Shown: positions 17,141 to 29,106 of the stretch, one piece after another
How positions within the stretch are numbered: position 1 is the first letter of the stretch
How the letters are laid out: each line of letters opens with the position of its first letter
Source: Vibrio alfacsensis
GTDB taxonomy: Bacteria; Pseudomonadota; Gammaproteobacteria; Enterobacterales; Vibrionaceae
NCBI RefSeq assembly: GCF_003544875.1
Contig: NZ_CP032093.1
Span: forward strand, 806,001 to 870,000
DNA length: 64,000 bases
Reading direction: 5' to 3'
Notes under the pieces: model-generated
What the model was told of the DNA's origin: nothing
Seen by the model: the letters and a program-made list of their open reading frames with translations, nothing else
The model's database searches: none
Made by a program: the position numbers and the translations under genes

Positions 17141-19552
17141 ATGGCGATTAAGCGAATTCTATTTGCAAGTTTACTGGCGACCAGTGTATCCGCAAATGGA
17201 GCAGAGAACTTTGTAGTTCAAGATATTGAAATCGATGGATTGCAGCGTGTAGCACTAGGTGCTGCATTGCTGAAAATGCCTGTACGTGTCGGTGATACTG
17301 TTGACCAAGGTGATGTCGCAGACATCATTCGCGCATTGTATGCATCGGGTAACTTTGAAGATGTAAAAGTGCTGCGTGATGGCGGTATTTTGGTTGTTCA
17401 AGTAAAAGAACGTCCTACCATCGCTAGCATTTCATTTTCAGGCAATAAAGCAATCAAGGACGAGCAGCTACAAGAAAACCTGAACGCTTCAGGCGTTCGT
17501 GAAGGTGAAGCGCTTGACCGTACAACGCTTAGCAACATTGAAAAAGGCCTTGAAGACTTTTACTACAGTGTTGGTAAATACAATGCGACGGTAAAAGCCG
17601 TTGTAACCCCATTGCCTCGTAACCGTTCTGACTTGAAGTTTGTCTTTACTGAAGGCGTATCGGCAAAAATTCAACAAATCAACTTTATCGGCAATGAAGT
17701 CTTTTCTGATGAAGATCTTCTGTCTCGTTTTAACCTTAACGTAGACATTCCGTGGTGGAACTTCTTGGCGGATGACAAATATCAAAAGCAAGTGCTTGCT
17801 GGTGATATTGAAGCGTTGAAGTCTTACTACCTTGATCGCGGTTACCTGAAGTTTAACGTCGATTCGACACAAGTGGCGATTTCCCCTGACAAAAAAGGTG
17901 TATACATTACGCTTGGTATAGAGGAAGGGGATGTTTACACCGTTAAAGACGTGAAGTTCCGTGGTAATTTGATCGGTGAAGAAGCGACGCTAGAAAAGCT
18001 GGTTCCATTTGAAGATAACGAAACTTACAACGGTTCTCGTGTGACTTCGATGGAAGAGGGCATTAAACGTGTGCTTGGTGAATCTGGTTACGCCTATCCA
18101 CAAGTGAATACGATCCCTGAGTTCGACGATGAGAACAAACAAGTTTCTCTTATCGTTAACATTGATCCTGGTAACCGTATCTACGTTCGTGATATTCGCT
18201 TTACAGGCAATAACTCAACCAAAGATGAAGTCTTGCGCCGTGAAATGCGTCAGATGGAAGGCAGTTGGTTAAACTCGAAATCAATCGAAACGGGCAAAAC
18301 GCGTCTAAATCGTCTTGGATTCTTTGAAAACGTTGAAGTTCAGACGGTTCGTGTGCCTGGCAGTGATGACCAAGTAGATTTGGTCTACACAGTTAAAGAA
18401 GCAAACTCAGGTAGTGTTAACTTTGGTGTCGGCTACGGTACAGAATCGGGTGTGAGCTTCCAAGTTGGCTTACAGCAAGATAACTTTATCGGTACTGGTA
18501 ATCGTGTTGGTATTAACGCGATGATGAACGACTACCAGAAAAACGTAAGCTTAGACTACCGAGACCCATACTGGAACCTAGATGGTGTGAGTTTAGGTGG
18601 TAAGATCTTCTATGACGAGTTTGAAGCATCTGAAGCAGGCATTATCGACTATACCAACCAAAGTTATGGTGCGAGTTTGACATGGGGTTTCCCTTTTGAC
18701 GAACTGAACCGTTTTGAGTTTGGTGTTGGTTACACACACAACAAGATTGGTAACGTACCAACTTACGATCAGGCTGCTAAATTTGCACAAAGTATTGGCC
18801 AACCAGATGGTGACATCAATACTAATGACTTTGATGTCAATGTTTCTTGGACTCGTAATAACTTGAACCGTGGTTATTTCCCGACGGCGGGTAATCACCA
18901 GCGTGCATTCTTTAAAGCGACAGTACCGAGCTCAGATGCTCAGTACTTCAAGATGCAATATGACGTTCGTCAGTACATTCCACTTACCAAAAAGCATGAA
19001 TTTACGCTATTGATGCGTGGTCGCTTGGGTTATGGTAATGGTTACGGTAAAACGGATGGTAACGATAACGTGTTCCCATTCTATGAAAACTACTACGCAG
19101 GTGGCTTTACTACGTTGCGTGGCTTTGGTTCAAATAGTGCTGGTCCACGAGCGGTATACACGGATAACTCCGGTGCATGTGGTAACAACGGCTGTATTAC
19201 GGCGACAGAAGACTCTGTAGGTGGTAATGCGGTAGCATTGGCTAGCCTTGAATTGATCGTCCCAACGCCGTTTGCTTCGGACGAAGTACGCAGTCAGATC
19301 CGTACGAGTATCTTCTTCGATATGGCAAGTGTTTGGGATACTGAGTTCGATTACAACAAAGCAGGCGCGGTGACTGGCGATAAGTACTACTACGATTACT
19401 CTGATCCAAGTAACTATCGTTCATCTTACGGTGCAGCGTTGCAGTGGATGTCTCCAATGGGGCCACTGGTTTTCTCACTAGCGAAACCAGTTAATAAATT
19501 TGATGGTGATGATGAAGAATTCTTCACATTTACTATCGGTAGAACTTTCTAA
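17141..19552 (+). CDS. bamA: Outer membrane protein assembly factor BamA
   Basis: The 803-residue essential core of the BAM complex inserts beta-barrels into the outer membrane. A signal peptide covers about residues 1-20 (cleavage near SANGA). Five POTRA domains follow to about residue 420; the first begins [20 protein letters not shown]. The rest is a 16-strand barrel. The lid-loop motif appears as [14 protein letters not shown] (usually VRGF), and the chain ends in the C-terminal phenylalanine signature TIGRTF. The partner lipoprotein BamC is at 56.8 kb in the same window. It is co-transcribed with skp, whose start is 13 bases past the stop. Confidence 0.97.
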   Translation: MAIKRILFASLLATSVSANGAENFVVQDIEIDGLQRVALGAALLKMPVRVGDTVDQGDVADIIRALYASGNFEDVKVLRDGGILVVQVKERPTIASISFSGNKAIKDEQLQENLNASGVREGEALDRTTLSNIEKGLEDFYYSVGKYNATVKAVVTPLPRNRSDLKFVFTEGVSAKIQQINFIGNEVFSDEDLLSRFNLNVDIPWWNFLADDKYQKQVLAGDIEALKSYYLDRGYLKFNVDSTQVAISPDKKGVYITLGIEEGDVYTVKDVKFRGNLIGEEATLEKLVPFEDNETYNGSRVTSMEEGIKRVLGESGYAYPQVNTIPEFDDENKQVSLIVNIDPGNRIYVRDIRFTGNNSTKDEVLRREMRQMEGSWLNSKSIETGKTRLNRLGFFENVEVQTVRVPGSDDQVDLVYTVKEANSGSVNFGVGYGTESGVSFQVGLQQDNFIGTGNRVGINAMMNDYQKNVSLDYRDPYWNLDGVSLGGKIFYDEFEASEAGIIDYTNQSYGASLTWGFPFDELNRFEFGVGYTHNKIGNVPTYDQAAKFAQSIGQPDGDINTNDFDVNVSWTRNNLNRGYFPTAGNHQRAFFKATVPSSDAQYFKMQYDVRQYIPLTKKHEFTLLMRGRLGYGNGYGKTDGNDNVFPFYENYYAGGFTTLRGFGSNSAGPRAVYTDNSGACGNNGCITATEDSVGGNAVALASLELIVPTPFASDEVRSQIRTSIFFDMASVWDTEFDYNKAGAVTGDKYYYDYSDPSNYRSSYGAALQWMSPMGPLVFSLAKPVNKFDGDDEEFFTFTIGRTF

Positions 19553-19565
19553 AGAGGAATATATT

Positions 19566-20075
19566 TTGAATAAAATGATCAAAGCGGCTGGGATTGGCCT
19601 TGTTGTACTGGGTTCTTCAATGTTTGCTAATGCTGCAGAAGCAGCTCAGAAAATCGCTTATGTAAACACAGCTCAGGTTTTCCAAGCGCTTCCTCAACGT
19701 GAAGTTGTTCTACAAAAAATGCAGAAAGACTTCAAAGGTAAAGCAGACGAGCTGAAATCAATTCAAGCGAAAGCTAAGACTAAAATTGAGAAACTTCAGC
19801 GCGATGGCGAACTTCTTGGTCAAGACGAGATTGAAAAATTGCGTATTGATATCGCTAAACTAGACAGCGAGTACAAAGTAAAAGCTCAAGCACTAGAAAA
19901 AGCAAGCGCTCGTCGCGAAGCTGAAGAGAAAGCGAAACTATTCCGTACTATTCAAGATGCAGTGAAGAAAGTGGCCGATAAAAAAGGTTACGACCTAGTT
20001 ATTGATATCTCATCACTTCAATACGGTAAACCAGAATACAACATCTCTGAAGATGTTATTAAAGCTCTAAAATAA
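19566..20075 (+). CDS. skp: Periplasmic chaperone Skp/OmpH
   Basis: The 169-residue product holds unfolded outer-membrane proteins in the periplasm and hands them to BamA. A signal peptide occupies residues 1-22 or so (AGIGLVVLGSSMFANAAEAA), followed by QKIAYVNTAQVFQALPQ and long charged helices (about 50-130), the tentacles of the Skp trimer. TTG at 19566 is chosen because AGAGGA is 9 bases upstream. The ATG at 19575 would be too far from any ribosome site. The frame is open further upstream, but that part lies inside bamA. It is between bamA and lpxD as in most gammaproteobacteria. Confidence 0.95.
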   Translation: MNKMIKAAGIGLVVLGSSMFANAAEAAQKIAYVNTAQVFQALPQREVVLQKMQKDFKGKADELKSIQAKAKTKIEKLQRDGELLGQDEIEKLRIDIAKLDSEYKVKAQALEKASARREAEEKAKLFRTIQDAVKKVADKKGYDLVIDISSLQYGKPEYNISEDVIKALK

Positions 20076-20081
20076 GACGTT

Positions 20082-21113
20082 ATGAAAACATTAACATTAG
20101 CCGAGTTGGCAACTATTACCGGGGGCGAACTATTTGGTGATCAGTCACTTGTAGTGAGTCGTGTAGCTCCGATGGATAAAGCACAAGAGGGTGATGTTAC
20201 TTTCTTGTCTAACCCCAAATACGCTAAGCACCTTTCAGAGTGTAAAGCGACGGTCGTCATGGTGAAAGCCGATCACAAAGATCAGTGTTCTGGTAACGCG
20301 CTTGTGGTTGCAGACCCTTACGTTGCTTTTGCTCGTGTTGTTCAAGCAATGGACACGACACCAAAGCCTGCTGATGAGATTGCACCAAGTGCTGTGATCG
20401 CAGCAGACGTGAAGATGGGTGCAAACGTAGCAGTCGGTGCGAATGCTGTCATCGAAACGGGTGTAGAACTCGGCGACAACGTAAGCATTGGTGCAGGTTG
20501 TTTTATCGGTAAGAACGCGAAGCTTGGAAACAATACTAAGCTTTGGGCTAATGTTACTGTTTATCATGAAGTTTCTATGGGCGATGACTGCCTCGTTCAA
20601 TCTGGTGCAGTCATTGGCTCTGATGGTTTTGGCTATGCAAATGATAAAGGTGAGTGGATCAAAATTCCTCAGCTTGGCTCAGTACGCATCGGTAATCGTG
20701 TTGAAATTGGTGCATGTACGACGATTGACCGTGGTGCTCTAGAAGACACGATAATCGAAGACAATGTCATTCTAGATAATCAGCTTCAAATCGCGCATAA
20801 CGTGCAGATCGGATATGGTACTGTGATGCCAGGTGGTACTATTGTTGCCGGCAGCACCAAAATTGGTAAGTACTGCCAGATCGGCGGCGCGTCGGTTCTG
20901 AATGGTCACATTACGATTGCAGATGGTGTCGCCATCACCGGTATGAGCATGGTTATGCGAAGTATCGACGAGAAAGGTTTGTATTCATCAGGTATTCCAC
21001 TGCAAACAAACCGTGAATGGCGTAAGACCGCAACTCGAGTGCATCGCATCGACGAGATGAATAAACGCTTGAAAGCCGTTGAAAAACAGCTGGAACCAAA
21101 AGAAGAATCTTAA
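20082..21113 (+). CDS. lpxD: UDP-3-O-(3-hydroxymyristoyl)glucosamine N-acyltransferase
   Basis: The 343-residue product catalyses the third step of lipid A synthesis, adding the N-linked hydroxyacyl chain. An N-terminal uridine-binding domain (residues 1-100) is followed by a left-handed beta-helix of hexapeptide repeats (about 102-290, for example [18 protein letters not shown]). Catalytic His239 sits in [12 protein letters not shown]. The C-terminal helical tail ([13 protein letters not shown]) is characteristic. It starts 6 bases after skp. A terminator follows, so fabZ-lpxA probably has additional promoter input. Confidence 0.97.
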   Translation: MKTLTLAELATITGGELFGDQSLVVSRVAPMDKAQEGDVTFLSNPKYAKHLSECKATVVMVKADHKDQCSGNALVVADPYVAFARVVQAMDTTPKPADEIAPSAVIAADVKMGANVAVGANAVIETGVELGDNVSIGAGCFIGKNAKLGNNTKLWANVTVYHEVSMGDDCLVQSGAVIGSDGFGYANDKGEWIKIPQLGSVRIGNRVEIGACTTIDRGALEDTIIEDNVILDNQLQIAHNVQIGYGTVMPGGTIVAGSTKIGKYCQIGGASVLNGHITIADGVAITGMSMVMRSIDEKGLYSSGIPLQTNREWRKTATRVHRIDEMNKRLKAVEKQLEPKEES

Positions 21114-21121
21114 TTCTGAAC

Positions 21122-21148
21122 AAAGACTCGCGAAATGCGAGTCTTTTT
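21122..21148 (+). terminator. Intrinsic terminator after lpxD
   Basis: AAAGACTCGC (21122-21131), loop GAAAT, GCGAGTCTTT (21137-21146), then TT. Confidence 0.85.
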
Positions 21149-21270
21149 CTTCTATAATGACGCGCTATAATCACCAAGCTGGTACATCCTTTGCAGGACA
21201 TTTCCTGAATCGGTGGCATTTGCCGCTACCTACCATCTTGGTTGTTGAGAATTGATATAGGAAGACGACT

Positions 21271-21723
21271 TTGACTACTGAAAAGAAAACGATGAACATC
21301 TCTGAAATTCAAGAGCTACTACCTCATCGCTACCCATTCTTATTGATCGACCGAGTGATTGACTTCCAGGAAGAGAAGTACCTTCACGCGATTAAAAACG
21401 TGTCGGTTAACGAACCTCAGTTCACAGGTCACTTTCCACAACTGCCAGTATTCCCAGGTGTGCTGATCCTAGAAGCAATGGCTCAGGCAACAGGTTTGCT
21501 TGCATTTAAATCATTTGGTGCACCAACTGAAAACGAACTGTACTACTTTGCAAGTGTTGACGGCGCGAAATTCCGTAAACCAGTAGTGCCGGGCGATCAG
21601 ATGATTATTGAAGTCGAATTTTTGAAAGAGCGTCGCGGCATCGCTGCATTTAAAGGTGTGGCGAAAGTCGATGGCGAAGTAGTATGTTCAGCTGAGCTGA
21701 AGTGTGCTCGTCGAGAGTTTTAA
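21271..21723 (+). CDS. fabZ: 3-hydroxyacyl-ACP dehydratase FabZ
   Basis: The 150-residue hot-dog-fold enzyme dehydrates 3-hydroxyacyl-ACP in fatty-acid elongation. The motif [14 protein letters not shown] and the catalytic pair His54 ([13 protein letters not shown]) and Glu68 (LEAMAQ) are visible. It competes with LpxA for hydroxymyristoyl-ACP, so the neighbouring genes set the balance of phospholipid to lipid A. The start is TTG at 21271 with AGGAAG 6 bases upstream; ATG 21292 (MNISEIQ) is the alternative. It is separated from lpxA by one base. Confidence 0.96.
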   Translation: MTTEKKTMNISEIQELLPHRYPFLLIDRVIDFQEEKYLHAIKNVSVNEPQFTGHFPQLPVFPGVLILEAMAQATGLLAFKSFGAPTENELYYFASVDGAKFRKPVVPGDQMIIEVEFLKERRGIAAFKGVAKVDGEVVCSAELKCARREF

Positions 21724-21724
21724 T

Positions 21725-22513
21725 ATGATTCATGAAACCGCTAAAATCCACCCGGCTGCGGTGGTAGAAGAAGGCGCAAAAATCGGCGCGAACGTGACCG
21801 TAGGCCCATTCACTTACATCACTTCAACAGTGGAAATTGGTGAGGGCACTGAGATCATGTCTCACGTCGTAATTAAAGGCCATACGACAATTGGTAAAGA
21901 TAACCGCATTTTTCCACATGCTGTGATTGGTGAAGAAAACCAAGATAAGAAATACGGTGGTGAAGATACAACGGTTGTTATCGGTGATCGTAACGTAATT
22001 CGCGAAGCCGTTCAGGTTCACCGTGGCACCGTTCAAGATAAAGCAACCACGGTTATTGGTGACGATAACTTGCTTTGTGTTAATGCACATATCGCACACG
22101 ATGTGATTGTTGGTAACCATACGCACATTGGCAACAATGCAATCCTTGGTGGCCACGTAACCGTTGAAGATCACGCAGGTGTTATGGCACTTTCTGCGAT
22201 TCACCCGTTTTGTACCGTTGGTGCATATGCTTATGTTGGTGGTTGCTCTGCTGTGGTTCAAGATGTACCAGCATACGTACTTGCGCAAGGTAACCATGCA
22301 ACACCTTTTGGTTTGAACTTGGTTGGCCTAAAGCGCAATGGTTTTGAAAAACCAGAGATTCGCGCGCTACAAAAAGCGTACAAAGAGATTTACCGTTCAG
22401 GTAAGACTTTGGAAGAGGTAAAACCAATCCTTGCTGAAATGGCACAAGAGTGGCCAGCAGTGAAGCGTTTCTCAGACATTCTGGAAACCACGGAACGTGG
22501 CATTATTCGTTAG
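21725..22513 (+). CDS. lpxA: UDP-N-acetylglucosamine O-acyltransferase LpxA
   Basis: The 262-residue hexapeptide-repeat acyltransferase performs the first step of lipid A synthesis. The left-handed helix spans residues 1-190 (MIHETAKIHPAAVVEEGAKI onward), with catalytic His125 in NAHIAHDVIVGNH. The C-terminal helices carry NLVGLKRNGF. The start at 21725 follows the fabZ stop TAATATG and matches the family N-terminus. It ends before a terminator and a palindromic repeat that separate it from lpxB. Confidence 0.97.
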   Translation: MIHETAKIHPAAVVEEGAKIGANVTVGPFTYITSTVEIGEGTEIMSHVVIKGHTTIGKDNRIFPHAVIGEENQDKKYGGEDTTVVIGDRNVIREAVQVHRGTVQDKATTVIGDDNLLCVNAHIAHDVIVGNHTHIGNNAILGGHVTVEDHAGVMALSAIHPFCTVGAYAYVGGCSAVVQDVPAYVLAQGNHATPFGLNLVGLKRNGFEKPEIRALQKAYKEIYRSGKTLEEVKPILAEMAQEWPAVKRFSDILETTERGIIR

Positions 22514-22536
22514 TCAACGAATGAGCGATTAAATTG

Positions 22537-22570
22537 AAAAGATCGCGCCCAAATTGGGCTGCGGTCTTTT
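22537..22570 (+). terminator. Intrinsic terminator after lpxA
   Basis: AGATCGC (22540-22546) pairs with GCGGTCT (22561-22567) through one wobble. An inner GCCC/GGGC stem continues it, and a T-run follows. Confidence 0.8.
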
Positions 22571-22576
22571 TGTGTT

Positions 22577-22714
22577 TTATGGATAGTGTAATATCACATC
22601 GTAGTAATACCCATTGTAGTAAATAATGGCTCTTTCTAGCTTGCTCTAACGCTAGCTTTGGCTTCTTACTTACAATGATTACTTATTGTAATAGGTATAA
22701 ACCGCTATCCATAA
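22577..22714. repeat. Palindromic intergenic element between lpxA and lpxB
   Basis: A roughly 138-bp element has perfect outer 10-bp inverted repeats, TTATGGATAG (22577-22586) and CTATCCATAA (22705-22714). Inside, a 25-bp imperfect inverted repeat starts TAATACCCATTGTAGTAAAT (22605) and ends with its near-complement at 22700. The centre holds CTAGC/GCTAG arms. A related 38-base segment occurs at 39073-39110. It resembles a bacterial dispersed palindromic repeat or a small non-autonomous element. It carries no gene. Confidence 0.75.
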
Positions 22715-22739
22715 CGCATAGGAAAATGACGAAGTAGAT

Positions 22740-23879
22740 ATGGAAAGACCATTACGTATCGGCATTATTGCCGGAGAATTGTCTGGCGACACGCTGGGTG
22801 AGGGCTTTATTAAAGCAGTTAAGCAGCAGTACCCAAATGCAGAATTTGTGGGTATTGGTGGCCCTAAGATGATAGCTCAAGGTTGCGAGTCTCTATTTGA
22901 TATGGAAGAGCTTGCCGTAATGGGACTGGTCGAAGTCTTAGGTCGTCTTCCGAGATTGCTTAAAGTAAAAGCAGAGCTTGTTAAGTATTTTACAGAGAAT
23001 CCGCCGGATGTGTTCGTGGGGATCGATGCCCCAGACTTCAACTTACGTGTTGAGCTAGATTTAAAGAAAGCGGGTATTAGAACGGTGCATTACGTTAGCC
23101 CGTCAGTTTGGGCTTGGCGTCAAAAGCGCATTTTTAATATCGAAGCGGCAACGAATCTTGTTTTGGCTTTTTTACCTTTCGAAAAAGCGTTCTACGATAA
23201 GTTCAACGTGCCTTGTGAGTTCATTGGCCACACTTTGGCAGACGCAATTCCGTTGACGTCAGAAAAAGCACCAGCGCGCGAATTACTAGGCTTAGAACAA
23301 GACAAAAAATGGTTGGCAGTATTGCCGGGAAGCCGTGGAAGTGAGTTAAAAATGCTTTCTCAACCGTTCATTGAAACCTGTAAGTTACTGCATCAAAAAT
23401 TCCCTGATTTAGGCTTTGCTGTCGCTTTGGTTAATCAAAAGCGTCGCGCTCAATTTGAACAGGCTTGGAAAGAATTCGCACCAGAGTTGGATTTTAAGCT
23501 AGTAGATGATACCGCCCGTAATGTGATTACGGCGTCTGACGCCGTGATGTTGGCTTCGGGCACCGTCGCGTTAGAGTGCATGTTACTCAAACGCCCGATG
23601 GTGGTGGGTTACCGTGTCAATGCAGTAACGGCATTTTTAGCTAAGCGTTTATTAAAAACAAAGTATGTCTCATTGCCTAATATTCTTGCAGACACGGAGT
23701 TGGTGAAAGAATACTTACAAGAAGAATGCACTCCAGAAAACTTGTTCAATGAAGTGTCTCGTTTACTAGAGAGCGACAACCAAGAAATGTTGGATAAGTT
23801 TACTGAAATGCATCACTGGATTCGCAAAGATGCGGACCAACAAGCCGCAAGCGCGGTTCTAAAACTGATTAAAAAATAG
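22740..23879 (+). CDS. lpxB: Lipid-A-disaccharide synthase
   Basis: The 379-residue GT-B family 19 glycosyltransferase joins UDP-diacylglucosamine to lipid X, forming the lipid A disaccharide at the inner-membrane face. Recognisable motifs are [19 protein letters not shown] (N-terminus), [42 protein letters not shown] and the nucleotide-sugar site [20 protein letters not shown]. The ribosome site is weak (GAAG about 7 bases upstream). It follows the palindromic element, so expression may differ from lpxA. rnhB begins 9 bases after its stop. Confidence 0.97.
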   Translation: MERPLRIGIIAGELSGDTLGEGFIKAVKQQYPNAEFVGIGGPKMIAQGCESLFDMEELAVMGLVEVLGRLPRLLKVKAELVKYFTENPPDVFVGIDAPDFNLRVELDLKKAGIRTVHYVSPSVWAWRQKRIFNIEAATNLVLAFLPFEKAFYDKFNVPCEFIGHTLADAIPLTSEKAPARELLGLEQDKKWLAVLPGSRGSELKMLSQPFIETCKLLHQKFPDLGFAVALVNQKRRAQFEQAWKEFAPELDFKLVDDTARNVITASDAVMLASGTVALECMLLKRPMVVGYRVNAVTAFLAKRLLKTKYVSLPNILADTELVKEYLQEECTPENLFNEVSRLLESDNQEMLDKFTEMHHWIRKDADQQAASAVLKLIKK

Positions 23880-23888
23880 AGATTTACC

Positions 23889-24527
23889 ATGGCTGTAAAA
23901 CCAAAAACGACCAAAGCAAAAGTAGAACTACCACCGTTTGAATATCCGCAAGGCTATCATCTGATCGCGGGTGTTGATGAGGTAGGGCGTGGTCCTTTGG
24001 TGGGTGATGTCGTTACCGCGGCGGTTATTTTAGACCCGAATAACCCAATTGAGGGCTTGAACGATTCTAAAAAACTCAGTGAGAAAAAACGTCTTGCGTT
24101 ATTGCCTGAGATTAAAGAAAAAGCATTAGCCTGGGCGGTGGGGCGCTGTTCTCCAGCCGAGATTGATGAATTGAATATTCTTCAAGCGACGATGGTCGCC
24201 ATGCAGCGTGCGATTGCTGGTTTGAATGTTCAACCTGATTTAGCACTCATTGATGGCAACCGTTGTCCAGACTTGCCAATGGATGCTCAAGCCGTCGTGA
24301 AAGGCGATTTGCGCGTTGCCCAGATCAGTGCAGCTTCGATCATCGCTAAAGTCGTTCGCGATCAAGAGATGGAAGAACTGGACAAACAATATCCGCAGTT
24401 TGGTTTTGCTAAGCACAAAGGTTATCCGACCAAAGCGCATTTTGAAGCCATTGAGCAGCATGGTGTGATCAGTGAGCACCGTAAGAGCTTTAAACCGGTA
24501 AAGAAAGCGCTTGGTATTGAAAATTAA
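23889..24527 (+). CDS. rnhB: Ribonuclease HII
   Basis: The 212-residue product removes misincorporated ribonucleotides and RNA in RNA:DNA hybrids. The DEDD active site begins with Asp30-Glu31 in [15 protein letters not shown], and further acidic residues appear in ALIDGNR and in the [10 protein letters not shown] segment. The extra 20 N-terminal residues ([17 protein letters not shown]) precede the family core. It lies between lpxB and dnaE, the widespread gammaproteobacterial order. Confidence 0.96.
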   Translation: MAVKPKTTKAKVELPPFEYPQGYHLIAGVDEVGRGPLVGDVVTAAVILDPNNPIEGLNDSKKLSEKKRLALLPEIKEKALAWAVGRCSPAEIDELNILQATMVAMQRAIAGLNVQPDLALIDGNRCPDLPMDAQAVVKGDLRVAQISAASIIAKVVRDQEMEELDKQYPQFGFAKHKGYPTKAHFEAIEQHGVISEHRKSFKPVKKALGIEN

Positions 24528-24620
24528 GCGGCTTTCACAGTGATAAGCCCGGTCTTCTTAAGTTAGAATTCCTAATAAGATATAGAATCCCAACACCATA
24601 TAGTTAGACGGTACCTGTTA

Positions 24621-27600
24621 ATGTCAGATCCTAAGTTCGTTCACCTTCGAGTCCATAGTGATTATTCGATGGTGGATGGTATCAACAAAGTTCCACCGCT
24701 TGTTAAGAAAGTTGCTGAGCTCGGTATGCCAGCGATGGCGTTAACAGACTTCACCAACTTATGCGGTCTGGTGAAATACTATGGTACAGCGCATGGCTGT
24801 GGCGTAAAACCAATCATCGGTGCAGATTTTAAAATGCAATCGGATGAGTTTGGTGAGGAGCTGACACAATTAACGGTATTAGCAGCAAACAACACTGGTT
24901 ATAAAAACCTAACGTTGTTGATTTCTAAAGCTTATCTCCGTGGTCATGTTCAACATCAACCAGTTATTGATAAAGCATGGCTTGCTGAGCTTTCTGAGGG
25001 TTTGATTGTTCTTTCCGGCGGAAAAAGTGGTGAGCTGGGTAAAGCGTTACTAAAAGGCAACCGAAAGCTTGTTGAAAGTTGTGTTGAGTTTTACAAGCAG
25101 CACTTTGCGGATCGTTTTTACTTAGAGTTAATTCGTACTGGCCGACCAGACGAAGAAACCTACTTACATTTTGCGGTGGAATTGGCGGAGCAGGAAGATC
25201 TACCTGTTGTTGCGACGAATGAAGTGGTATTCATCAGCGAAGACTTGTTTGATGCCCATGAAATACGAGTTGCCATTCATGATGGCTATACTTTAGAAGA
25301 CCCTCGTCGTCCCAAGAATTACAGTACGCAACAGTATTTACGTAGTGAAGAAGAGATGTGTGAGCTGTTTGCTGACATCCCTGAAGCGCTAGAAAACAGT
25401 GTTGAAATCGCAAAGCGTTGTAACGTGACAGTGCGTCTTGGCGAATACTTCCTGCCGGCTTTCCCTACAGAGGGGATGAAAGAGACCGAGTTTTTGGTCA
25501 TGAAATCTCGCGAGGGATTGGAAGACCGTCTTGAATTTCTATTCCCAGATGAACAAGAACGTCTGAAACGACGTCCAGAATATGATGAGCGTTTGCAAAT
25601 TGAGCTCGACGTAATCAACCAAATGGGATTCCCAGGTTACTTCTTGATCGTAATGGAGTTCATCCAGTGGTCGAAAGATAATGCGATTCCAGTTGGTCCT
25701 GGTCGAGGTTCTGGTGCAGGTTCATTGGTGGCATACGCGCTAAAAATTACGGATCTTGACCCACTCGAATATGATTTGCTATTCGAACGTTTCTTGAACC
25801 CTGAACGTGTATCTATGCCCGATTTCGATGTCGATTTCTGTATGGATAAGCGCGATCAAGTGATTGATCACGTTGCGGAAATGTACGGTCGTGATGCGGT
25901 ATCTCAGATCATCACGTTCGGTACCATGGCGGCAAAAGCGGTTATTCGCGATGTTGGTCGTGTTCTTGGTCATCCATTTGGTTTTGTTGACCGCATTTCC
26001 AAATTGATTCCGCCAGACCCGGGCATGACCCTGGAGAAAGCGTTCAAGGCAGAGCCAGCGTTGCCTGAGTTGTACGAAGCCGACGAAGAAGTGAAAGAGC
26101 TTATCGATAAGTGCCGCATCCTTGAGGGTTGTACGCGAAATGCCGGTAAGCATGCGGGTGGTGTTGTAATCTCACCAACCACGATCACAGACTTTGCGCC
26201 AATTTATGCGGACTCGGAAGGGCACTTCCCTGTTACTCAGTTCGATAAGAACGACGTAGAAACGGCCGGCTTAGTTAAGTTCGACTTCTTGGGGCTGCGT
26301 ACACTGACCATCATCGACTGGGCACTTGGGTTAATTAACCCGCGCTTAGAGAAAGAGGGCAAAGCCCCCGTTCGTATCGAATCGATTCCATTGGATGATG
26401 CGGCGTCATTCCGTTTACTGCAAAACTCGGAAACCACCGCGGTATTCCAGCTTGAATCTCGCGGCATGAAAGAGCTGATCAAGCGTCTTCAGCCAGACTG
26501 TTTCGAAGACATCATCGCACTGGTAGCACTTTTCCGTCCAGGACCGCTGCAATCGGGCATGGTTGATAACTTTATCGACCGTAAACATGGTCGAGAGGCA
26601 ATCTCATACCCAGATGAAAAGTGGCAACACGAGTCGCTTAAAGAAATTTTAGACCCAACTTACGGCATCATCCTGTATCAAGAACAGGTTATGCAGATCG
26701 CGCAGGTACTGTCTGGCTACACGCTTGGTGGTGCGGACATGCTTCGTCGTGCGATGGGTAAGAAAAAGCCAGAAGAAATGGCGAAGCAGCGTGCGACGTT
26801 CGAAGATGGCGCGATTGCCAATGGCGTTGATGGCGAGTTGGCGATGAAAATCTTCGACTTGGTAGAGAAGTTCGCGGGTTACGGCTTTAACAAATCGCAC
26901 TCAGCCGCATATGCACTGGTTTCTTATCAAACCCTTTGGCTTAAGATGCATTATCCTGCCGAGTTTATGGCAGCGGTAATGACCGCCGATATGGATAACA
27001 CTGAAAAAGTAGTCGGTCTGGTTGATGAATGCCTGCGCATGAAACTCACCGTATTACCGCCAGATATCAACTCAGGTTTATACCGCTTTAACGTGGATGA
27101 AAATGGCGCGATTGTCTACGGTATTGGCGCGATTAAAGGTGTCGGTGAAGGGCCTATTGATGCGATTTTAGCGGCACGAGAGAAAGGCGGTCACTTTAAA
27201 GACTTGTTTGATTTTTGTGCACGAATTGACCTTAAAAAAGTCAATAAACGTGTTATTGAGAAATTGATTTACGCGGGAGCACTTGATCGATTAGGCCCGC
27301 ATCGTGCAGCATTGATGGCATCATTGAATGACGCCGTCAAGTCGGCGAGCCAACACCACCAAGCGGAGGCCTTTGGTCAAGCTGATATGTTTGGTGTATT
27401 AACCGATGCTCCAGAAGAAGTTGAGCACAAATACACTCAAGTTCCACCTTGGCCAGAAAAAGTATGGCTAGAGGGAGAGCGTGAGACCTTAGGTTTGTAT
27501 TTGACGGGGCACCCAGTTAACGCCTATATCAAGGAACTCAACAAGTACGTCAGCTGTCGACTTAAAGACGCGACGCCGACACGTCGCGATCAATCAGTGA

Positions 27601-28100
27601 CTATTGCTGGCTTAGTTATTGCTGCACGAGTGATGACAACCAAGCGCGGTACGCGAATCGGTCTGATGACTTTAGATGACCGAAGTGGCCGAATGGAAGT
27701 GATGTTGTTCTCAGATGCGCTCGATAGATATGCAGAACTTCTCGAAAAAGATAAAATTTTAGTGGTTTCCGGACAGGTCAGCTTTGATGACTTCAATGGT
27801 GGCCTTAAAATGTCGGCGCGTGAAGTTATGGATCTGGGTAGTGCACGTGAAAAATATGCACGAGGTTTATCGGTATCGATTGATGCCAACCAGATTAACG
27901 ATAAATTCTTTGCCGAATTTTCCCGTATTTTGGAACCTCATAAAGCCGGAACCGTACCAGTCAATGTATACTACCAGCGTGCCGACGCCAGAGCGCGGTT
28001 AACATTGGGCACCGAATGGCGTGTAACGCCGAGTGATACATTGCTAGACGATTTAAAACAGTTACTTGGCAAAGACCAGGTAGAACTCGAATTTAACTAA
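24621..28100 (+). CDS. dnaE: DNA polymerase III alpha subunit
   Basis: The 1159-residue replicative polymerase subunit matches the E. coli enzyme closely in length and numbering. The N-terminal PHP domain starts [15 protein letters not shown]. The catalytic aspartates are D401 and D403 (PDFDVDF) and D555 ([10 protein letters not shown]). The finger region has [21 protein letters not shown] helix-hairpin-helix, an OB-fold ([19 protein letters not shown], about residues 990-1010) and a C-terminal tau-binding region follow. The epsilon proofreading subunit DnaQ is encoded at 37 kb. There is a 93-base gap from rnhB. Confidence 0.98.
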   Translation: MSDPKFVHLRVHSDYSMVDGINKVPPLVKKVAELGMPAMALTDFTNLCGLVKYYGTAHGCGVKPIIGADFKMQSDEFGEELTQLTVLAANNTGYKNLTLLISKAYLRGHVQHQPVIDKAWLAELSEGLIVLSGGKSGELGKALLKGNRKLVESCVEFYKQHFADRFYLELIRTGRPDEETYLHFAVELAEQEDLPVVATNEVVFISEDLFDAHEIRVAIHDGYTLEDPRRPKNYSTQQYLRSEEEMCELFADIPEALENSVEIAKRCNVTVRLGEYFLPAFPTEGMKETEFLVMKSREGLEDRLEFLFPDEQERLKRRPEYDERLQIELDVINQMGFPGYFLIVMEFIQWSKDNAIPVGPGRGSGAGSLVAYALKITDLDPLEYDLLFERFLNPERVSMPDFDVDFCMDKRDQVIDHVAEMYGRDAVSQIITFGTMAAKAVIRDVGRVLGHPFGFVDRISKLIPPDPGMTLEKAFKAEPALPELYEADEEVKELIDKCRILEGCTRNAGKHAGGVVISPTTITDFAPIYADSEGHFPVTQFDKNDVETAGLVKFDFLGLRTLTIIDWALGLINPRLEKEGKAPVRIESIPLDDAASFRLLQNSETTAVFQLESRGMKELIKRLQPDCFEDIIALVALFRPGPLQSGMVDNFIDRKHGREAISYPDEKWQHESLKEILDPTYGIILYQEQVMQIAQVLSGYTLGGADMLRRAMGKKKPEEMAKQRATFEDGAIANGVDGELAMKIFDLVEKFAGYGFNKSHSAAYALVSYQTLWLKMHYPAEFMAAVMTADMDNTEKVVGLVDECLRMKLTVLPPDINSGLYRFNVDENGAIVYGIGAIKGVGEGPIDAILAAREKGGHFKDLFDFCARIDLKKVNKRVIEKLIYAGALDRLGPHRAALMASLNDAVKSASQHHQAEAFGQADMFGVLTDAPEEVEHKYTQVPPWPEKVWLEGERETLGLYLTGHPVNAYIKELNKYVSCRLKDATPTRRDQSVTIAGLVIAARVMTTKRGTRIGLMTLDDRSGRMEVMLFSDALDRYAELLEKDKILVVSGQVSFDDFNGGLKMSAREVMDLGSAREKYARGLSVSIDANQINDKFFAEFSRILEPHKAGTVPVNVYYQRADARARLTLGTEWRVTPSDTLLDDLKQLLGKDQVELEFN

Positions 28101-28146
28101 AAATTCAGCGCGATACGTTAGACGCTGAGTAAAAAAGGATTCATAG

Positions 28147-29106
28147 ATGAGCCTAAACTTTCTTGAATTTGAAAAGCCAATTGCAGAACTAGAAGCGAAA
28201 ATTGAAGCATTACGTGACGTTTCTCGTCACGGTGGTGATTCTGCAATTGACCTTGATAAAGAAATCGAACAGCTTGAGAAGAAAAGCCTAGAACTTAAGA
28301 AAAAAATCTTCAGTGATTTAGGTGCATGGGAAACAGCTCAACTGGCTCGTCACCCTTTACGCCCATACACATTGGACTACATTAAGCATGCGTTTGACGA
28401 GTTTGACGAACTGGCGGGTGACCGCGCATTCGCAGATGATAAAGCGATTGTTGGTGGTATTGCACGCCTAGAAGGTCGTCCTGTGATGATCATCGGTCAC
28501 CAAAAAGGGCGTGAAACCAAAGAGAAAGTGAAGCGTAACTTTGGTATGCCTAAACCTGAGGGTTACCGCAAGGCACTTCGTTTGATGCAAATGGCGGAAC
28601 GTTTCAATATGCCAATCATCACATTCATCGACACAGCGGGTGCGTACCCTGGTGTTGGCGCAGAGGAGCGCGGCCAATCTGAAGCCATCGCAACGAACCT
28701 TAAAGTGATGTCTGGTCTTAAAGTGCCAGTGATCTGTAACGTTGTTGGTGAGGGCGGTTCAGGTGGTGCATTAGCCATTGGTGTGGGTGACTATGTGAAC
28801 ATGCTTCAGTACTCAACGTACTCAGTAATCTCTCCTGAGGGTTGTGCATCTATCCTATGGCGTGATTCGGATAAAGCACCTCAAGCGGCAGAGGCTATGG
28901 GTCTAACGGCACCTCGCCTTAAAGAGCTTGAACTGATCGACGAAATCATCGAAGAGCCACTTGGCGGCGCCCACCGTGATCACGTTCAGATGGCTGCAAA
29001 TATGAAAGCGAATCTGCTTCGTCAGCTTGAAGATTTGGAACAGCTTGATCAAGAGACGCTTCTTGAGCGCCGTTATCAACGACTAATGAACTATGGTTAT
29101 TGTTAA
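28147..29106 (+). CDS. accA: Acetyl-CoA carboxylase carboxyltransferase subunit alpha
   Basis: The 319-residue product, with AccD, transfers CO2 from carboxybiotin to acetyl-CoA, the first committed step of fatty-acid synthesis. Typical features are the N-terminal [19 protein letters not shown] coiled segment, [22 protein letters not shown] and the crotonase-like core [21 protein letters not shown] with [15 protein letters not shown]. It is 46 bases from dnaE, the usual order. Degenerate tandem repeats begin at its stop codon, before a terminator. Confidence 0.98.
   Translation: MSLNFLEFEKPIAELEAKIEALRDVSRHGGDSAIDLDKEIEQLEKKSLELKKKIFSDLGAWETAQLARHPLRPYTLDYIKHAFDEFDELAGDRAFADDKAIVGGIARLEGRPVMIIGHQKGRETKEKVKRNFGMPKPEGYRKALRLMQMAERFNMPIITFIDTAGAYPGVGAEERGQSEAIATNLKVMSGLKVPVICNVVGEGGSGGALAIGVGDYVNMLQYSTYSVISPEGCASILWRDSDKAPQAAEAMGLTAPRLKELELIDEIIEEPLGGAHRDHVQMAANMKANLLRQLEDLEQLDQETLLERRYQRLMNYGYC

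Noticed and set aside
19540..19570. GAACTT followed by TTTTGA before skp, resembling a sigma-E promoter
   Set aside because: GAACTT is the codon sequence for the conserved BamA C-terminus (RTF), and the -10 match is poor.
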